Of a stretch of 64,000 bases of DNA, positions 35,865 through 47,769 are shown in pieces. Origin of the DNA: Viridothelium virens (taxonomy: Eukaryota; Ascomycota; Dothideomycetes; Trypetheliales; Trypetheliaceae); NCBI GenBank assembly GCA_010094025.1, contig ML991864.1, forward strand, positions 18,154 through 82,153, in the 5' to 3' direction. The notes under the pieces were generated by a model. The model did not search any database, was not told the DNA's origin, and was given only the letters and a program-made list of their open reading frames with translations. The position numbers and the translations under genes were made by a program. Within the stretch, counting starts at the first letter, position 1; the number at the start of each line of letters is the position of its first letter.

Positions 35865-37788
35865 CGAGCGGACACCGGGAGCTCAGCGTCCAACGAACGC
35901 AGTGCGAATGTCGGTGAGGCTGAGGATGGGATGCAAGACGTATTTGAGAAGTCCTAACAGCCGCCAGTCCAAGAAGGTGCAGTCGCCGCTCGGGTAGATT
36001 GCTGGCCTCAGGAACGCCGGCCTTTGTGCAGCTATTTCAGTCCTGAAGGCAAGGTGCTCTTTACAGAAAGCCCAGCCAACACTTCTTTTCCACAGCTCCC
36101 CTGAGCCGCGCCCGGCATTCACCAGCATGCGAAACTAAGCGGATCAGGGCTGCAGGAGCCTGCCTACCTTACCTTCCTAGTACCCGCTCCCCATCTGCTT
36201 CTTTCCAATTTGCCTCAGCGTCAGGAGGGGGCGGTAGAGAGCCCACCAGAGCACGGTGCTGCAGGTCAGCGGACGCTTTCTGGCCACGCTAGACCTCGTC
36301 CATCCCTTCTACCTCCATCTTCGTGGTGGCAGTGCAAGACAGCATTTGCGTCAATCACGTGTGTCTTCCACTGGACGGGCAGCTCCGTCTTCCAATTGGA
36401 GAGGTTGAAACGGCTATATACTGTTTTCTGCCGTGAACAGCCGTCTGATGAACTGTCTGCAGGACCGGTTTAAGCATACAAAAAGCAAAGTCATTCGCCG
36501 GAGGATGACGGCCCGTCTGACGAGCATGGAAGAATATGCATATGTAGGGAGTACTAGGTAGCTTATTACAGATCTTCTCCTGAAATCCAATATTATGCCG
36601 GCTCGTGTCAGAGCAATACATCGTAGATTGGGTGGGGCCTGAGAGACTGTTTGCGCGCAGATAATTTCTGCTTCAACCAAACCTAGTCCTTCATCATGGG
36701 TAAATCTTAATACAGAGCATGGCTGGCTACTGCACAAGCGACCCAAGTCTGCTCTGTGGCTATGGAATGACGTGTTCGTCTTGTCTGGACTGTCGTTATC
36801 TTTAGGGTTTGGATGTCGCGTACTGTGGTTGGATGAACCTTGAAGGGATGATGTGGAATATCACAACGGCAACAACTATACCGAAGCCGCACAAAGCAAT
36901 AATCTCCTCAGTTGTCTCGTTTCAAGAGCTTTACGGAAGACTGGGGGTTGGATCTAGCGGATCTGTTCTATGCGAGCATGCCGAGCCCCAGATTGAATGA
37001 TGTGAGGGGTTGAGACTTGTCCGTCATCTAAATTTAGAAATCGCTCAGTGTTTCACAATTTCCGGAACACTTACTAAAGTCAGTGAGGCTGAGAGTCGTC
37101 ACATCACGCTTCAAATCCACAGGAACGACGATGGAAGACTCTCTCAAAGTCTAACACACGGAGGTCTTCTTGAAGTGCTTTCGAAAGCATGACGAAATGA
37201 AACGTTCAGAGCTGTCCTACCTATTACGTGCATATTAAGAACAGCCGCAGGGGACAACCCAGTACGTTGGGATAGACCAGCCCAGGAATTGATCTGTGAG
37301 ACCAATGGACGAGATACCGGTCAAGAGAAAGTGCGACGAGCAGAGAGAAGCGGAATCGTACGGACGTTCCCAGTCCGTCAATTCCGATGCGATGATGTTG
37401 GTCCTTCCTGTCTAGGCACCTGCTCTTTCCGAGCATCCAAATTGCACTTTGTTATGGCCTCATCTTATCCAATGTTACCGACCATTATCACATGTCAATC
37501 GCTATGTATCTAAGGTAAGTACCGTACATGTACGTACTAGGTATACCTAAGTGTCAGACACTTGACGCATAACACAGAGGACATAGCATGCACGGTTTTT
37601 TGTTTGTTTGTGAATTCCCGGTCACATGTCTCGCACACAGTCAATTTTCCTCATACCTACCTACCTTAGGTACCTTATATTAGGTTCCTAAAGCAAGTAT
37701 CCCACAGCTACTTCTAGACTCTGTGTTCTCTCGAATTCTGCTGAGTGACTCCTCTAACTCATCAACGCTTGTTTGCAACCAGTCCGTC
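35865..37788. other. Long intergenic region
   Basis: 1.9 kb between divergent genes. No supported gene. Near the right end there is a run of adjacent palindromes (37523-37563) and TAGGTA/TACCTA motifs up to about 37690 in front of the AA1-like gene. Confidence 0.55.
37523..37563. promoter_or_regulatory. Cluster of three perfect palindromes
   Basis: CGTACATGTACG (37523-37534), TAGGTATACCTA (37538-37549) and AAGTGTC-A-GACACTT (37549-37563) lie next to one another, about 225-265 bp before the ATG of the AA1-like secreted protein. Possible binding sites for dimeric regulators; inferred from symmetry only. Confidence 0.4.
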
Positions 37789-38401
37789 ATGAGGCCTCTT
37801 TATAGTTTCCTGGCCGTTCTGGGGTTGCTCTCGATTGGTGATGCCCTTCCAGGATCCGTATCCGACTTTCTGATGGTGACCAATATCAAACTTCGCATCC
37901 CACCTCCGGCGCAGCTCAGTTGCGCGAACACGACAATAAGCTTCACGGTCCAGGATGTCAACCCCATCGCCAACTGCTCAGCTACTTGCAGTGGTACTTG
38001 GCCCGTAGCTAGCGATCAATATCCGACTGGCCCTTATGTATGTTGAACGCCATATCATCTGTCAGCTCTTCTTGACTAAAATTGGCATAGGTCCCTTGTG
38101 ATGATGCATACGCCTGGAATTTCGCCAACGCAGGCTACAATGGACCCCATAATTTCACGCTCCAAATCGAGCACATTTATGAAGACCATTCGTGAGTCAC
38201 TGACCATAGGTTCACAGGTTATTTTATCTGCTCACACTGTCACATAGTCTTGGTCCTCCACCTTATGATAGCCGGTCGACTTTCGCGCACACCACCGTCA
38301 ACAAGACGTCTATACGCTGTCACAAGCAGAAAGACGGTGCCCGGAACTGCTTGCAGCCGCTCGATCTACCAATCAAGGCGCCGATTTGGATGGAATCGTG
38401 A
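37789..38401 (+). CDS. Small secreted cysteine protein (AA1-like/effector type)
   Basis: Exons 37789-38037, 38091-38191 and 38248-38401 (introns 53 and 56 bp) encode 167 residues. The signal peptide (MRPLYSFLAVLGLLSIGDA) is followed by a beta-rich domain with six cysteines (LSCANTT, NCSATCSG, VPCDDAY, IRCHKQ, NCLQP) and several N-glycosylation sequons. The layout (VSDF start, SxSFTV-like strand, PCDD-YAWNF, FTLQI) matches the small secreted AA1-like proteins common in plant-associated Dothideomycetes. The phase-correct splices each restore domain sequence. Specific target unknown. Confidence 0.75.
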
Positions 38402-39152
38402 CTTTAGCTTGCAGGCGATGGCACCGGTGTGTCAACCATATGTTCCAGGCAGTAGAAGGATTCTGCAACGTCCAGCGCCTTCGTCTTTGGTCGCACGACC
38501 GCCTAAAGTTTCCGCGACTAATACTTGTCGGTTTCGCAAAATATCGGTGGCTTGGCGAGAAACGACTTACAGATGCCTAGCGTGAAGAAAGATGCATGGA
38601 AGGATGCTGGATCTGATGATGTTGCGTGACACGGCTACTTGCTTCAACCTTCCAAACGCTGAATTTACTTGCATCGAAACACGATATCGATGCCTTTGTT
38701 GCTAGTGTGCTAATACAAATCATATTGAACTATCTCAAATGGCTGCTTTTGGTATGACTGGGATCGAAGATAATGATAATTAATGTGGCAATTCGGATAA
38801 TGCCTGTGCAATTGAAGAGAGGGCAAGACGTGCCGCGCGGCCGCGCCACCAAGACGCGAACTCATGTGACTCATGTGCGCAGTTGCGGCGATTTCCGATC
38901 CCGGTCACGGTACGTACCGAATCCCGCCGACCAATGCCGACGACATTTGAGTCACCTGTGCACAGCCAAGTCATGCCAGAATTTTCCAAGTCATCCCATC
39001 ACCGGGATGAGTCGACTGACCAAGTCAACTTCTGTTGTCTATATAAGCCGCCCAAGAACAGGGCTTCTTTGCACTCAGTAGGTTCACTGCAATTTCTCTT
39101 CGTGTGCCGCTTCGTCGTCATCTTCTAGCCAAGTCCCTGCCGCCACGCTCCG
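38402..39152. other. Intergenic with Gcn4/CpcA-type sites
   Basis: No gene seen. Contains TGACTCA (38867-38873) and TGAGTCA (38948-38954), the bZIP Gcn4/CpcA consensus, then a TATA box before the small basic protein gene. Confidence 0.55.
39040..39046 (+). promoter_or_regulatory. TATA box of the small basic protein gene
   Basis: TATATAA lies 107 bp before the ATG at 39153. Confidence 0.45.
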
Positions 39153-39488
39153 ATGGGTCAACGTCATAACCGTAGAAGAGTCCGAAGTAGGCCTCGCCAC
39201 CGTCGAAACAATAAATACAATTCCTCATCCTCTACCTCTTCCTTCAATACCTCCACAAACCTTCCTTACCCTCTCAAGTTTTCATGTACTACAATCCCTG
39301 TCTGCGGTCCTGCTTTGCCATGGCAGTCAAGCAATCAAACACCACATTGCTCTGGACATGATACATTCTGGGCTCTGGAGCAGCGGCGCATATACGGTGG
39401 TGAACCTGGCGATGAAGATGGCCTCTGTGCCCATATGCTCCAGGTTGTGCTTGATCTTTTCAACGGCGTTGACTACGAAGACCCTTGA
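39153..39488 (+). CDS. Small basic fungal protein, unknown function
   Basis: Single exon, 111 residues. The N-terminus is strikingly basic (MGQRHNRRRVRSRPRHRR), followed by a Ser/Asn-rich stretch and a C-terminal block RRIYGGEPGDEDGLCAHMLQ then FNGVDYEDP. The MGQRHNRRR start and GGEPGD block resemble a group of uncharacterised small fungal proteins. No signal peptide; the basic start could bind nucleic acid or direct nuclear import. A TATA box and two Gcn4-type sites upstream support a real transcription unit. Confidence 0.6.
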   Translation: MGQRHNRRRVRSRPRHRRNNKYNSSSSTSSFNTSTNLPYPLKFSCTTIPVCGPALPWQSSNQTPHCSGHDTFWALEQRRIYGGEPGDEDGLCAHMLQVVLDLFNGVDYEDP

Positions 39489-40749
39489 GTACGACATCGA
39501 ATCATGGTTGGCGTTTGGTGCTAGAGGCATGGGACTGTAGGAATAAGATTGTACTTGCAAGAGACTTGCATTCAACACGGCTTTTTGGGATCCAAATTAT
39601 ACGCATACGGCAACGGTGTCTCCGGCCTATCTCCACTTTATACCCATTTGCTTGAAGGTTATTGCATCGGATGGCGTTTTTCTCGGATGGCGTTTCCGCA
39701 ACTTTATCATATGCTCGGGCGTTTCCACACCACAATCACTCATACAAAAACAGCGCTGCTGTGCTGAAGAAAAGACCACTCCGTCTACTTTCTCTGTCTT
39801 TCTTCTAGCTGTCAAATTTTATCAAATATCTCCTTGATACGCAGGATGCTATATCAATGGCTCAACTCAACACTCGACTTCCTCATCACCTAACCCACTC
39901 AAAGGCACGTGCCATCAGAGCCGGACTCGCAGCAGATCCCTCCCTCTTTATCTCTTACTCGGCGCAGTAGGAGAAACGAAAGGCCGTGGATTGGTCCATT
40001 ACCGCTCGGTACGTCTCAAGGACTTTGAGTACAACTTGGTCGCGAAGGAAACAGGCTTTGTAAGAAAGAAAAGGAAGGGAAGAAAAAAACATTGGTAGTC
40101 GTGCGATTTGAACTCGCGGGCTTTTACTTGACCTCAGCTTGAGCGTTCGCTGGGCCTAAGGAAAGGACAAGCTTGAGATCATCGTGAGAAAGGCCGAAAA
40201 TGGATGAGCAAGACAGGTTGCTGGGTTGAGCGATTTGAACTCGTGGGCTCTTTCTCGACCTTACCTTGACTCGAGCGTTTGCTGAGTCCGAGAAGGGGCA
40301 AGCTTGAGATCATCGTGAGAAAAATGAGAGCGTTTAAGAAGGACAGGTTGGCAGGTTGGAAGATATGGAACTTGAGTCAGGTTAAAAGGTCGAAGACGCA
40401 TCCCGTACTATTAGAGATTTGAAGTGCATTTCTTTTGTCCGAAACTCAGAGCACAGATTTCTATTGGGTGTACGGTGAAATGTCATGTTGCTCAGAAGAG
40501 CATTTAGAACAAGTGCATTCATGTGTGCGAAAAGATGAGGCTGTACAACCACCCATGCTCCAAACCGTTGCTCCAGACCCAAGCCCTTTGTATGCGATCC
40601 GATCCATGTCGCGCGCCAGCCCAAATTAAGCCACCAAGTACCACAGTCGTCCACACAAGCCAACTCATTATCCATTCACAACATACATATTGACTCAGCG
40701 TTTTCCTGATACAGCTTCAACACTGCACACTGACTCACGCACCGGCCTA
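39489..40749. other. Intergenic with tRNA-like repeats
   Basis: No protein gene supported. Contains the tRNA-like tandem array at 40094-40382 and the 3' flank of the DUF4045-type gene. Confidence 0.55.
40094..40382 (-). repeat. Tandem array of degenerate tRNA-like units
   Basis: Two clear copies (40094-40192 and 40223-40323) and a decayed third start (about 40341-40382), period about 127 bp. On the minus strand each copy has a B-box-like GAGTTCAAATC near its 3' end, preceded by AACGCTC(A/G)AG, and shares CTCACGATGATCTCAAGCTTG at its 5' end. The T-stem does not pair properly, so these are not intact tRNAs; they may be tRNA relics or a tRNA-derived repeat. Confidence 0.5.
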
Positions 40750-43700
40750 TCACTGCCTCGTAGCCGCAATCGCAGCTCCCAGTCCCAGCACCCTCTTACC
40801 TTCCTTCCTCCCTTCCTTAAAGCTTTCCGTCATCTCGTCCCGCCATCCCCTGAATACGGCCTTTAGGTCACGTGGGAAGAAACCAGGCATCAACACGTTA
40901 CCGACAGGCACGAACGGACGGTCCTCAAGCGAGGCGGCAAGGATGGAGTAATCCTGAGCAAAGAGCAGTGCAGTAGGTAGGAGGGCGGGGTGCTTATTGG
41001 AATGGGGGCCGAGGATGCTGTATGACCGTCAGTATGCATCTACAAGCAGGGATCGACGCATCAGCTGAGATCGAGAAATGTAGAACTCACACATAGACCT
41101 CGAAAAAGGCGTCCAGCACCCACACTGCCTCCTTCGCTTCCACAAGATCCCGCTGACAAAACGGCACCATCTCCGTAATCTTTGGCTTTCCCTCCCCACC
41201 CACCTTAGGCGTACCGGGGCGCTGCTTCGCCGGACTTGTCGACCGCTTAGGAGATCCCGCACCACTCTCATCCCCCTCTTCATCCTGCTGCTGACTAGGT
41301 CTCCTCCCAACCAGACTGCTCGACCAGCTACCCATCCAGCTTCCCACTCTCCCTGCAGCCCCACCAGCCCCACTCGAACTACTACTCCCCGGCCGCCCCG
41401 TCCGCTCCGCACCACCTTCCTCCACCCGAAACAACCTCACCGCATACCTCTCCTCACACCTCGCCTTGTGCCGCCAATGCTCCGCACTCCTCGCCACATT
41501 CTTAACCGAATCGCCCGCAGCAAAGAAAACCTGATGCAACTCGCGCGGCTCCTTCCCCTCCTCCACATCCAGCATGTCGCCCCCACTCGCCCCCGGCACC
41601 TCCATCGCCGTCAACTTCGCCGTGCTGTACTCCTCCAACCCGCTGCCTGCCCCCTTCCACAGGAACGTACGCTTCTGCGCTGGTGACAGGATCACGTACG
41701 GAAAGCCCGAGCAGAACGACCCCCGCGATAGCGCCACCTCGTCCAGCACAATCTGGCTGAGGTGGCGCCGCGCGCACAGCATGTATGCCCCCGTGGAGGA
41801 GCTGCCGCGGGAGGCGAAAGGGTCGGCGCGCGTGCCGCGGCGTGCAATGAGGATGCCGCCGAGGGCGAGGAGTAGCTCGCTTGGCTCGCGGTTTTGTCGG
41901 ACTTGGTGGAGTTTACTGTTCGCGTCTTTGGCGTGGCGGCGGGCGAAGACGAGGGAGTCTGACGCCGCGGCTTCGGGGACGTCGTCGCCGACCCAGAGGT
42001 ATGTGTCGGTAGTGGTGCTGGTGCTGGTGCTACTTTTGGTGCCTTTGTCTTCATCGGTGTAGGCGTGCGTGCAGAGGTAGAGTTCGGCTGTGTAGAGGAT
42101 GTGTTGTTCGTTTGCGGGGAGTGGCGCGAGAGAGCCGGTGGCGGGATCGAGGGAGTGGATGGAGGTATGGGTGGTGCGGAGTTTGCGGGGGGCGGGCCGA
42201 GAGGAGAGGATGGAGGCGGTATCGATATCTATGGGAGTGGAGCGAGTAGGGCAAGTGCCGTAGAAGGATTTAAAGGTTTCGGTAGCTGCGGTGGTATCGG
42301 GAATAGGAGATGGTGGGGGAATGTTGGTGCTGGATTGGCGGGAGGCAGAAGGAGTTACAGACGTGGATGCCGAAGTTGAGGGTTTGGGTGGCGTTGCCGG
42401 CGTCTGTACAGAGGGCTTGGATAGATCGGTGGAGGCAGGAGGAGACATGGGATATTTGTTCCTGGGCGCAGGCACAGAGTCTTCGCTGGACTTGGTGACG
42501 GATGCTGATGGAGATGGGGGTACACCGCCCAGACCCAAGCCAATCGGTTGTTTGATGGGCGAAGAGTCACGAATGAGACCAGCCTCGCGCATGGCATTTT
42601 GCTCATCGTTTCTACTTGGAAGCTTAATGGGTGACCGCGCTCGTGTCTTCGTAGGAGACGTAGCTGAATCTTGACGATTCCACTTCGATGCAAAATCTTT
42701 CACTGAAGATGGCGTCTTTGACCTGTCTGCTTCTGCTGACGAGTTCTCAGGCGGTTTCGATGGCTCCAGAGGTTTGACGGGCGAGAGCGACCTGAGCGGT
42801 TCTAGTTTGAGAGGATCGGTCACTTGCTGGGTGGAGGGCCTAGAGTTAGAGAATTTCTCCCGCTTGGAGTTCGCATTGTCATTAGTAGGTCCAATGTCAC
42901 TCATGGACGGCTTCGCACCCTCTGGCTTTTCTCCACGTGCTTTGGCCGCAACGAGCTCCGCAAGAGGAGACTTCTTTGATGTAGCTGGTTTCGCAGGCGT
43001 TGAGTTTTGTAATGAGTTTACCATCGAATTAGCATCAGCCACCGACACCATTTTTGACGAGGACTCGAAATCCGCATTTTTTGGAGAGCTTGGCAAGACA
43101 TCTCTCGGTTTGACCAGCTGAGCCGTAGGAACCGCTGATGAGACCCTCGTTGTGGGTGGAGATTTTGGGGAAGGCGAGCTTGGTACAACCTCCTTGTCTT
43201 TCACAAGCTGCGCAGTTGGCACGATGGTAGACGTCTTATCCTCACCGTCCTCAGGCATAGACTTTGGCGCTCGTCTTTTTGGCCCCCGTGCTCTACCTTT
43301 TGTCATGTGAGTCAAGGGCGTAGAAGAGCTGGACTCGATTGGCTCGTCGCTGGTTGACGGTTTGGCAGCGGACGGAGGGTCAGACGAAGTCATTTTAGCA
43401 GGGGCAGCTCCATTCGATATTGGTGATGGGCCTCGAGCAAGAACATTCGCGAGTCCCGGGTTGAATCGGGCAGCGAGCTTGCTTGTTCCACCAGCAAGTC
43501 GACCAGTCGCCTCAGGGGCCGGTGGCGGGAACATGGTCTTATCAGTCGGCTCCAACTCTGTACCAAGACCAGATTCTGTTTCTACAGGCGGGCTTTTTGC
43601 TTTGGATGGACTTGGGGTGGCAGGGGAGCCTGGAAGCGTGCCCACGGAACTCCCGGATCTAGAGAGTTTGTTTCGCCTCTGGAGGGCTTCAGGAATTTCC

Positions 43701-46059
43701 GCAGCGGGCTTTCCCGAGACGCTGTTCTTTCTACCACTCACAGCTTCTTCGGAGGCCTTCTGCCTCATGACCTCCTTTTGCTTTAATAAATCTTCCTTCA
43801 ACTCATCTCGTCGCTCTCTCCTCTGCGGTCCCCCGGTCAATGTCAGGCCAGCTTTCCCGCGAAGAATATTACTCTTCAGCTCGTCAGGCGCGACATAGTT
43901 CTTGGTTTCCGCTTTTCGAAGCTTCCCGAAGACATTCTTAAATTCAGGTTCTTCCTTCTGTGATGATTCTGCAGAGAGTTGACGTGATTTGAGCGTGGAC
44001 CGGAAATCTTTCTTTGGTGGTGTATCAGGCTTCGACTTGGTTGTAGGTTGGGCGGTCGGGCTTGTTAAGGATGGCTTTACAAAGCCCGGAGAATCCCCTG
44101 GTTTGGGCTTTGTCGGCGGAGGCACTGGCTTTTCATTGCTTGCGATGGGCTTCGAGTCAGGCCTACTAAGTACTGGTTCAGATAATACATCAGGAGTACG
44201 TGCCAAAGTTTCCTCCTTCGATTGTGGTGATTCAGCTGGTGTTCCTCCAATAGCTGATTTAGAAGGGTTATCTGCTTCAGCTTTGACAGAAACTACTGGC
44301 TCAGAGGAGGCTTGTTGCCATTTTGTTGGACTTCCGGGGCGTGAATTGAGTAGAGCATCAAAGGATGCAATGTCTTTATCAGATACTTTCTTCTCTTCCA
44401 AATTGGCACTAGCCCTCTGCTGTTTCGCTTTGGACAATTCTGCCATCCAACTCGGTTGTTGAGAGGTCGCAGCTTTTGGCTTGGGCGACTCTGGTTTATT
44501 CAGTGCACTCTCTAACCAGGTAGATTTTGTTGGACTGTATCGTTTGGTCGGACTCAGTGGGGGAGAGGTAATTGGATCTGCAGCACCAGCTTCCGAGATG
44601 GACTTTCCTCGTGAATGAATTGGGAGTGAAGGCTTTACAAAGCCGTCATTGTCTCGATTCGAAGCCTCACCTCTAAGAGTGAGGTCACTAACATTGCTGT
44701 GACTTGATGTCGGCCGTGATCCCGGTTCGAGTGAGCTCCCGCGGCTTAAGCTGGTTGGCCTTCCTTCTATCGGCGGGAGGTTGGTAGATCCAGCCAATGC
44801 ACTTCCTCCATAGCCACTGCGATTGCTGGCGGTGGAATTTTGCCGACTCAGTCCCTCATTTCCAGGTTGTGCACTCCATCTTTTGTTGACACTGTCTGAG
44901 CGTTTCATCATGGCGCTCTGTACGAACCCGCCCATGCCCTTCGTAGGCGATGCTGGTCGCTCAGCGGCGATCCGCCCCTGCGTTGGCGACATAGCAGAGG
45001 ATCGGATCTCAACATTCTCCTCATCCTCAACAGAATTTCCACCATCTCCCCGTGGTGGCTCGAATTTCTGCGTCTTGGTTATGGGCATTACGTTCTTGCC
45101 CTCCAGAGAACTATCTACTAATGGAGAAGTTTGGCTTGAGTCTCTGTTGCTCCAAGAACCTCCTCTCACTGACCCAGTTCTCGAAGGAGAGTTGGAGCGA
45201 AGGCTGCTTAGGGGTGACGCCATATCCTTTTCCGGCTCCGCTGTAGATTCTCTTGACATCCCTGGCAAGCCACGACGACCAGAAACAAAGCCGTCATCCG
45301 ACGTGCTATCTTCTTGGCTCCGTCTGTATGCCGCCGAGCCAATACCTCTATCGGCTGTCTGTCTGAACCATGATGGATCCTTCGAGCCCAGTGATTGAGC
45401 AATTGTGGATCTTGATGGCTCCTGCTCCTGCTCCTTGTCCTGTACGTCATCTGACAATTTTGATGGCGATCGCAACGACGGTGTGCTTCGCCCAAAGCCA
45501 GACAATGGCCGATTACGTTCCCCGCTGTTTGGACGACGGTTCCAAGTCAAAGTTCCAGAACGACCTAATGAGGCTGCGCTGCCTGTTTGTGATTGAGATG
45601 TGTCTGAGGTGGGGCTAGCCATGGCTGGTGATCGTGGAAACGGGGATTTGCGTGCTGTCTCGTCCGGGGTCGTACCGTTGGTGGAGGATGGTTCATTGGC
45701 TTCATGCGTAGTAGCATCTTCCACGTCATTCATCTTTGTTGGGGACCGTGGTGAGCGCGGAAAAGTTGCGGGAGGAGGTGTGCCGGCTGGGGAGCGGGGT
45801 GTTTGTGGAGATGGTCTCTTCTGAGGGGAGATGGACCTGGCGCGTTCTACGGTGTTTTACGTGTTAGTGTCTTGAGGGTCATGTCCAAGCCGCATCTCGC
45901 GTGGGGAAACAACAAACCGGCCCTTCGCGCTTCCCGTTCGCTTTTATCTTGAAGTATCTGCGCTTCCAGCTGGCGGACTCGCTCCTCGTCCTCCCGTTCA
46001 CGCTTTTCGCCCAATTCGCGGATGTTTTGCAGGAACTCGGACGGCTCCAGGTCAGCCAT
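40750..46059 (-). CDS. Giant disordered protein with DUF4045-type N-terminus and gelsolin-like C-terminus
   Basis: Exons 46059-45918, 45846-41091 and 41017-40750 (introns 71 and 73 bp) encode 1721 residues. The N-terminus (MADLEPSEFLQNIRELGEKR, then EREARRAERARSISPQKR across the splice) is the typical start of this fungal family. Residues of about 60-1300 are Ser/Pro/Lys-rich and low complexity with many SPTK and SPxK sites, likely phosphorylated. From about 1325 come gelsolin/villin-like repeats (TYLWVGDDVPEAA, KRTFLWKGAGSGLEE). The last exon ends HSNKHPALLPTALLFAQDYS and a basic tail. Probably binds actin or acts in polarised growth; that is inference from the gelsolin-like part. Confidence 0.9.
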
Positions 46060-46471
46060 GCTGTGAGATCGCGCAGACCCTGCGCGGCGCTGCGTAATGG
46101 GCCAAAGCAAGATCCTGGAGCGTCAGGCAGGGTTGGGCACAGCTTTTGGTCTGTCTTAGGGCCCTGATGCCACTCTGGGGCCACGCCTGAATAGGGGAGG
46201 AATCAATTCTATCAGCGACCAGCGCGCAATGGTGTCTCGCATCGACAAAAGAATACAATCTACCGCGCAGGCTGTGATCACATTCGCACGGATACAGTAC
46301 AAGACTTTTAGACAACGTTCAATACGGATATTCGGTACACTATGCAGGTCCGCAGATCCGCAGCAGGTCTGTGTTGAGGTCACGCTAGCAATCCAAAGGA
46401 TCCGCCCGAAACGCGTTTCAAACTCAACCCAAAGGAAAACTATCGCCTGCTGCACGTCTGTTCACACCCCT
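46060..46471. other. Intergenic, nothing recognised
   Basis: Upstream region of the DUF4045-type gene and 3' flank of ARL2. No gene seen. Confidence 0.55.
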
Positions 46472-47297
46472 TTAGTAGAGAAATAGTCGTTCTTTGGCAT
46501 CTTGAAGCACCCAATCGAGCCCTTCCGCCAACCCTTGTCCTGTCATAGCCGAGCATGCAATGATCTTCCATCGATGCGTCTTGATCTCGTCCAGTGAAAG
46601 CCCCTTGCATGGCCGGTCAGCAGCGCGACTAAAACGAGAGGGGTAAGGCGGAGTTTGCATGCGACACCTACCTCTCGAACCTCATTCGCGTCCATTGCGC
46701 TAGTCACGTCGCTCTTATTTTTAAAGACGAGAAGGCTGGCTCCCATCAGACGCTGCATGGGATTAGCGACACCTCCTGGCATATCATGGAGATAGGACCA
46801 CCGCTCACTTCTTCCATCAACAACCCCTTGAGTTCCGTCGAGCAATCCTCCAACCTATCACGGTCTGTCGAGTCAACAACCCATATCAGAGTGTCAGTCT
46901 TTTCAAAGTAGTTTTTCCAATAAGTTCGCAACGTCTTCTGGCCTCCTACGTCCCCTTCAAGGCTGTCAGATCGCTCTTGCAGTGATATCGCCATTGGCGC
47001 CATGTTCTTACAGATGTTGAGCTTGTATCTTGGTGCCATTAACATAGGTGGAGCGAAGCTCATTCTTCTTAACTGACTTACCCTTCATGATCGATAGTCT
47101 TAATGATAAAGCCTAGGGTTGGGCTGACTTCATAAATATCCTCGTTTATCATCCTCTTCACGATAGTAGTCTTGCCTGCATTGTCAAGGCCACTGCCTGA
47201 ATTTAGCCCGAGACACCTAGAGACTTCAATATGCTTACAGCATCAGGATGCGCATCTCCTTATCCTTGAGACGCGCCTTACGGAGGACAGACAACAT
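46472..47297 (-). CDS. ARL2: ARL2-type small GTPase (tubulin cofactor pathway)
   Basis: Six exons: 47297-47239, 47192-47082, 47028-47012, 46954-46809, 46752-46672 and 46603-46472 (introns 46-68 bp), 181 residues, the usual ARL2 length. The spliced chain has G1 GLDNAGKT at 21-28, [30 protein letters not shown] formed across a splice, NKSD in place of the usual NKQD, and CSAMTG. The third exon is only 17 nt and is needed to join YKLNI to WDVGGQ. ARL2 (yeast Cin4, fission yeast Alp41) acts with tubulin-folding cofactors. The protein starts MLSVLRK, lacking the Gly2 needed for N-myristoylation. The acceptor of exon 2 is the second of two adjacent AGs. Confidence 0.93.
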
Positions 47298-47769
47298 GGT
47301 CTGGATTTGACAAGTGAACTCACACTAGCAGTGGATACGATGTAAAGGAAACGAAGACGGGCCGTATCCTGCTCAATATTGAAGAATTCGGATGACCAGC
47401 CTGGATGTGCCAGCGCGAAAATCGTAAGTGTCACTCTTGCACAAGCATCTCGTACTTGGGTGGAATTGTTGTAAAGAAGAAAGACGAGAGTTGCCATGAC
47501 ATGTATCAAACACATCACGTGATGTCTTCTACGAGGTGAGTTGCAGATGAATTGCCTCAGACAAGAGTTGTCAAAATGAAATGCCGAGTGCAACTTTCTT
47601 GAAGGACTTTGGAGGTTAGATCGCAAAGTTCTTGCCGTTTTGTGAATACAAAATGTATGAGGCGGCAAGCTTCCAAGTACCTTACCAGGTACTGTTACCC
47701 GAGGCAGACACGTCAATTCCAACACACAGTCATCCGCTTCAATTCACGACACACTGAGTGATAGCGACG
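47298..47769. promoter_or_regulatory. Divergent promoter between ARL2 and GNAT genes
   Basis: 472 bp separate the two start codons, so this region must contain both promoters and leaders. No TATA box stands out. Confidence 0.55.

Noticed and set aside
41574-42674. Several plus-strand frames opposite the giant gelsolin-like protein
   Set aside because: Shadows of the GC-rich 3' part of the minus-strand gene, whose splices and gelsolin motifs are clear.
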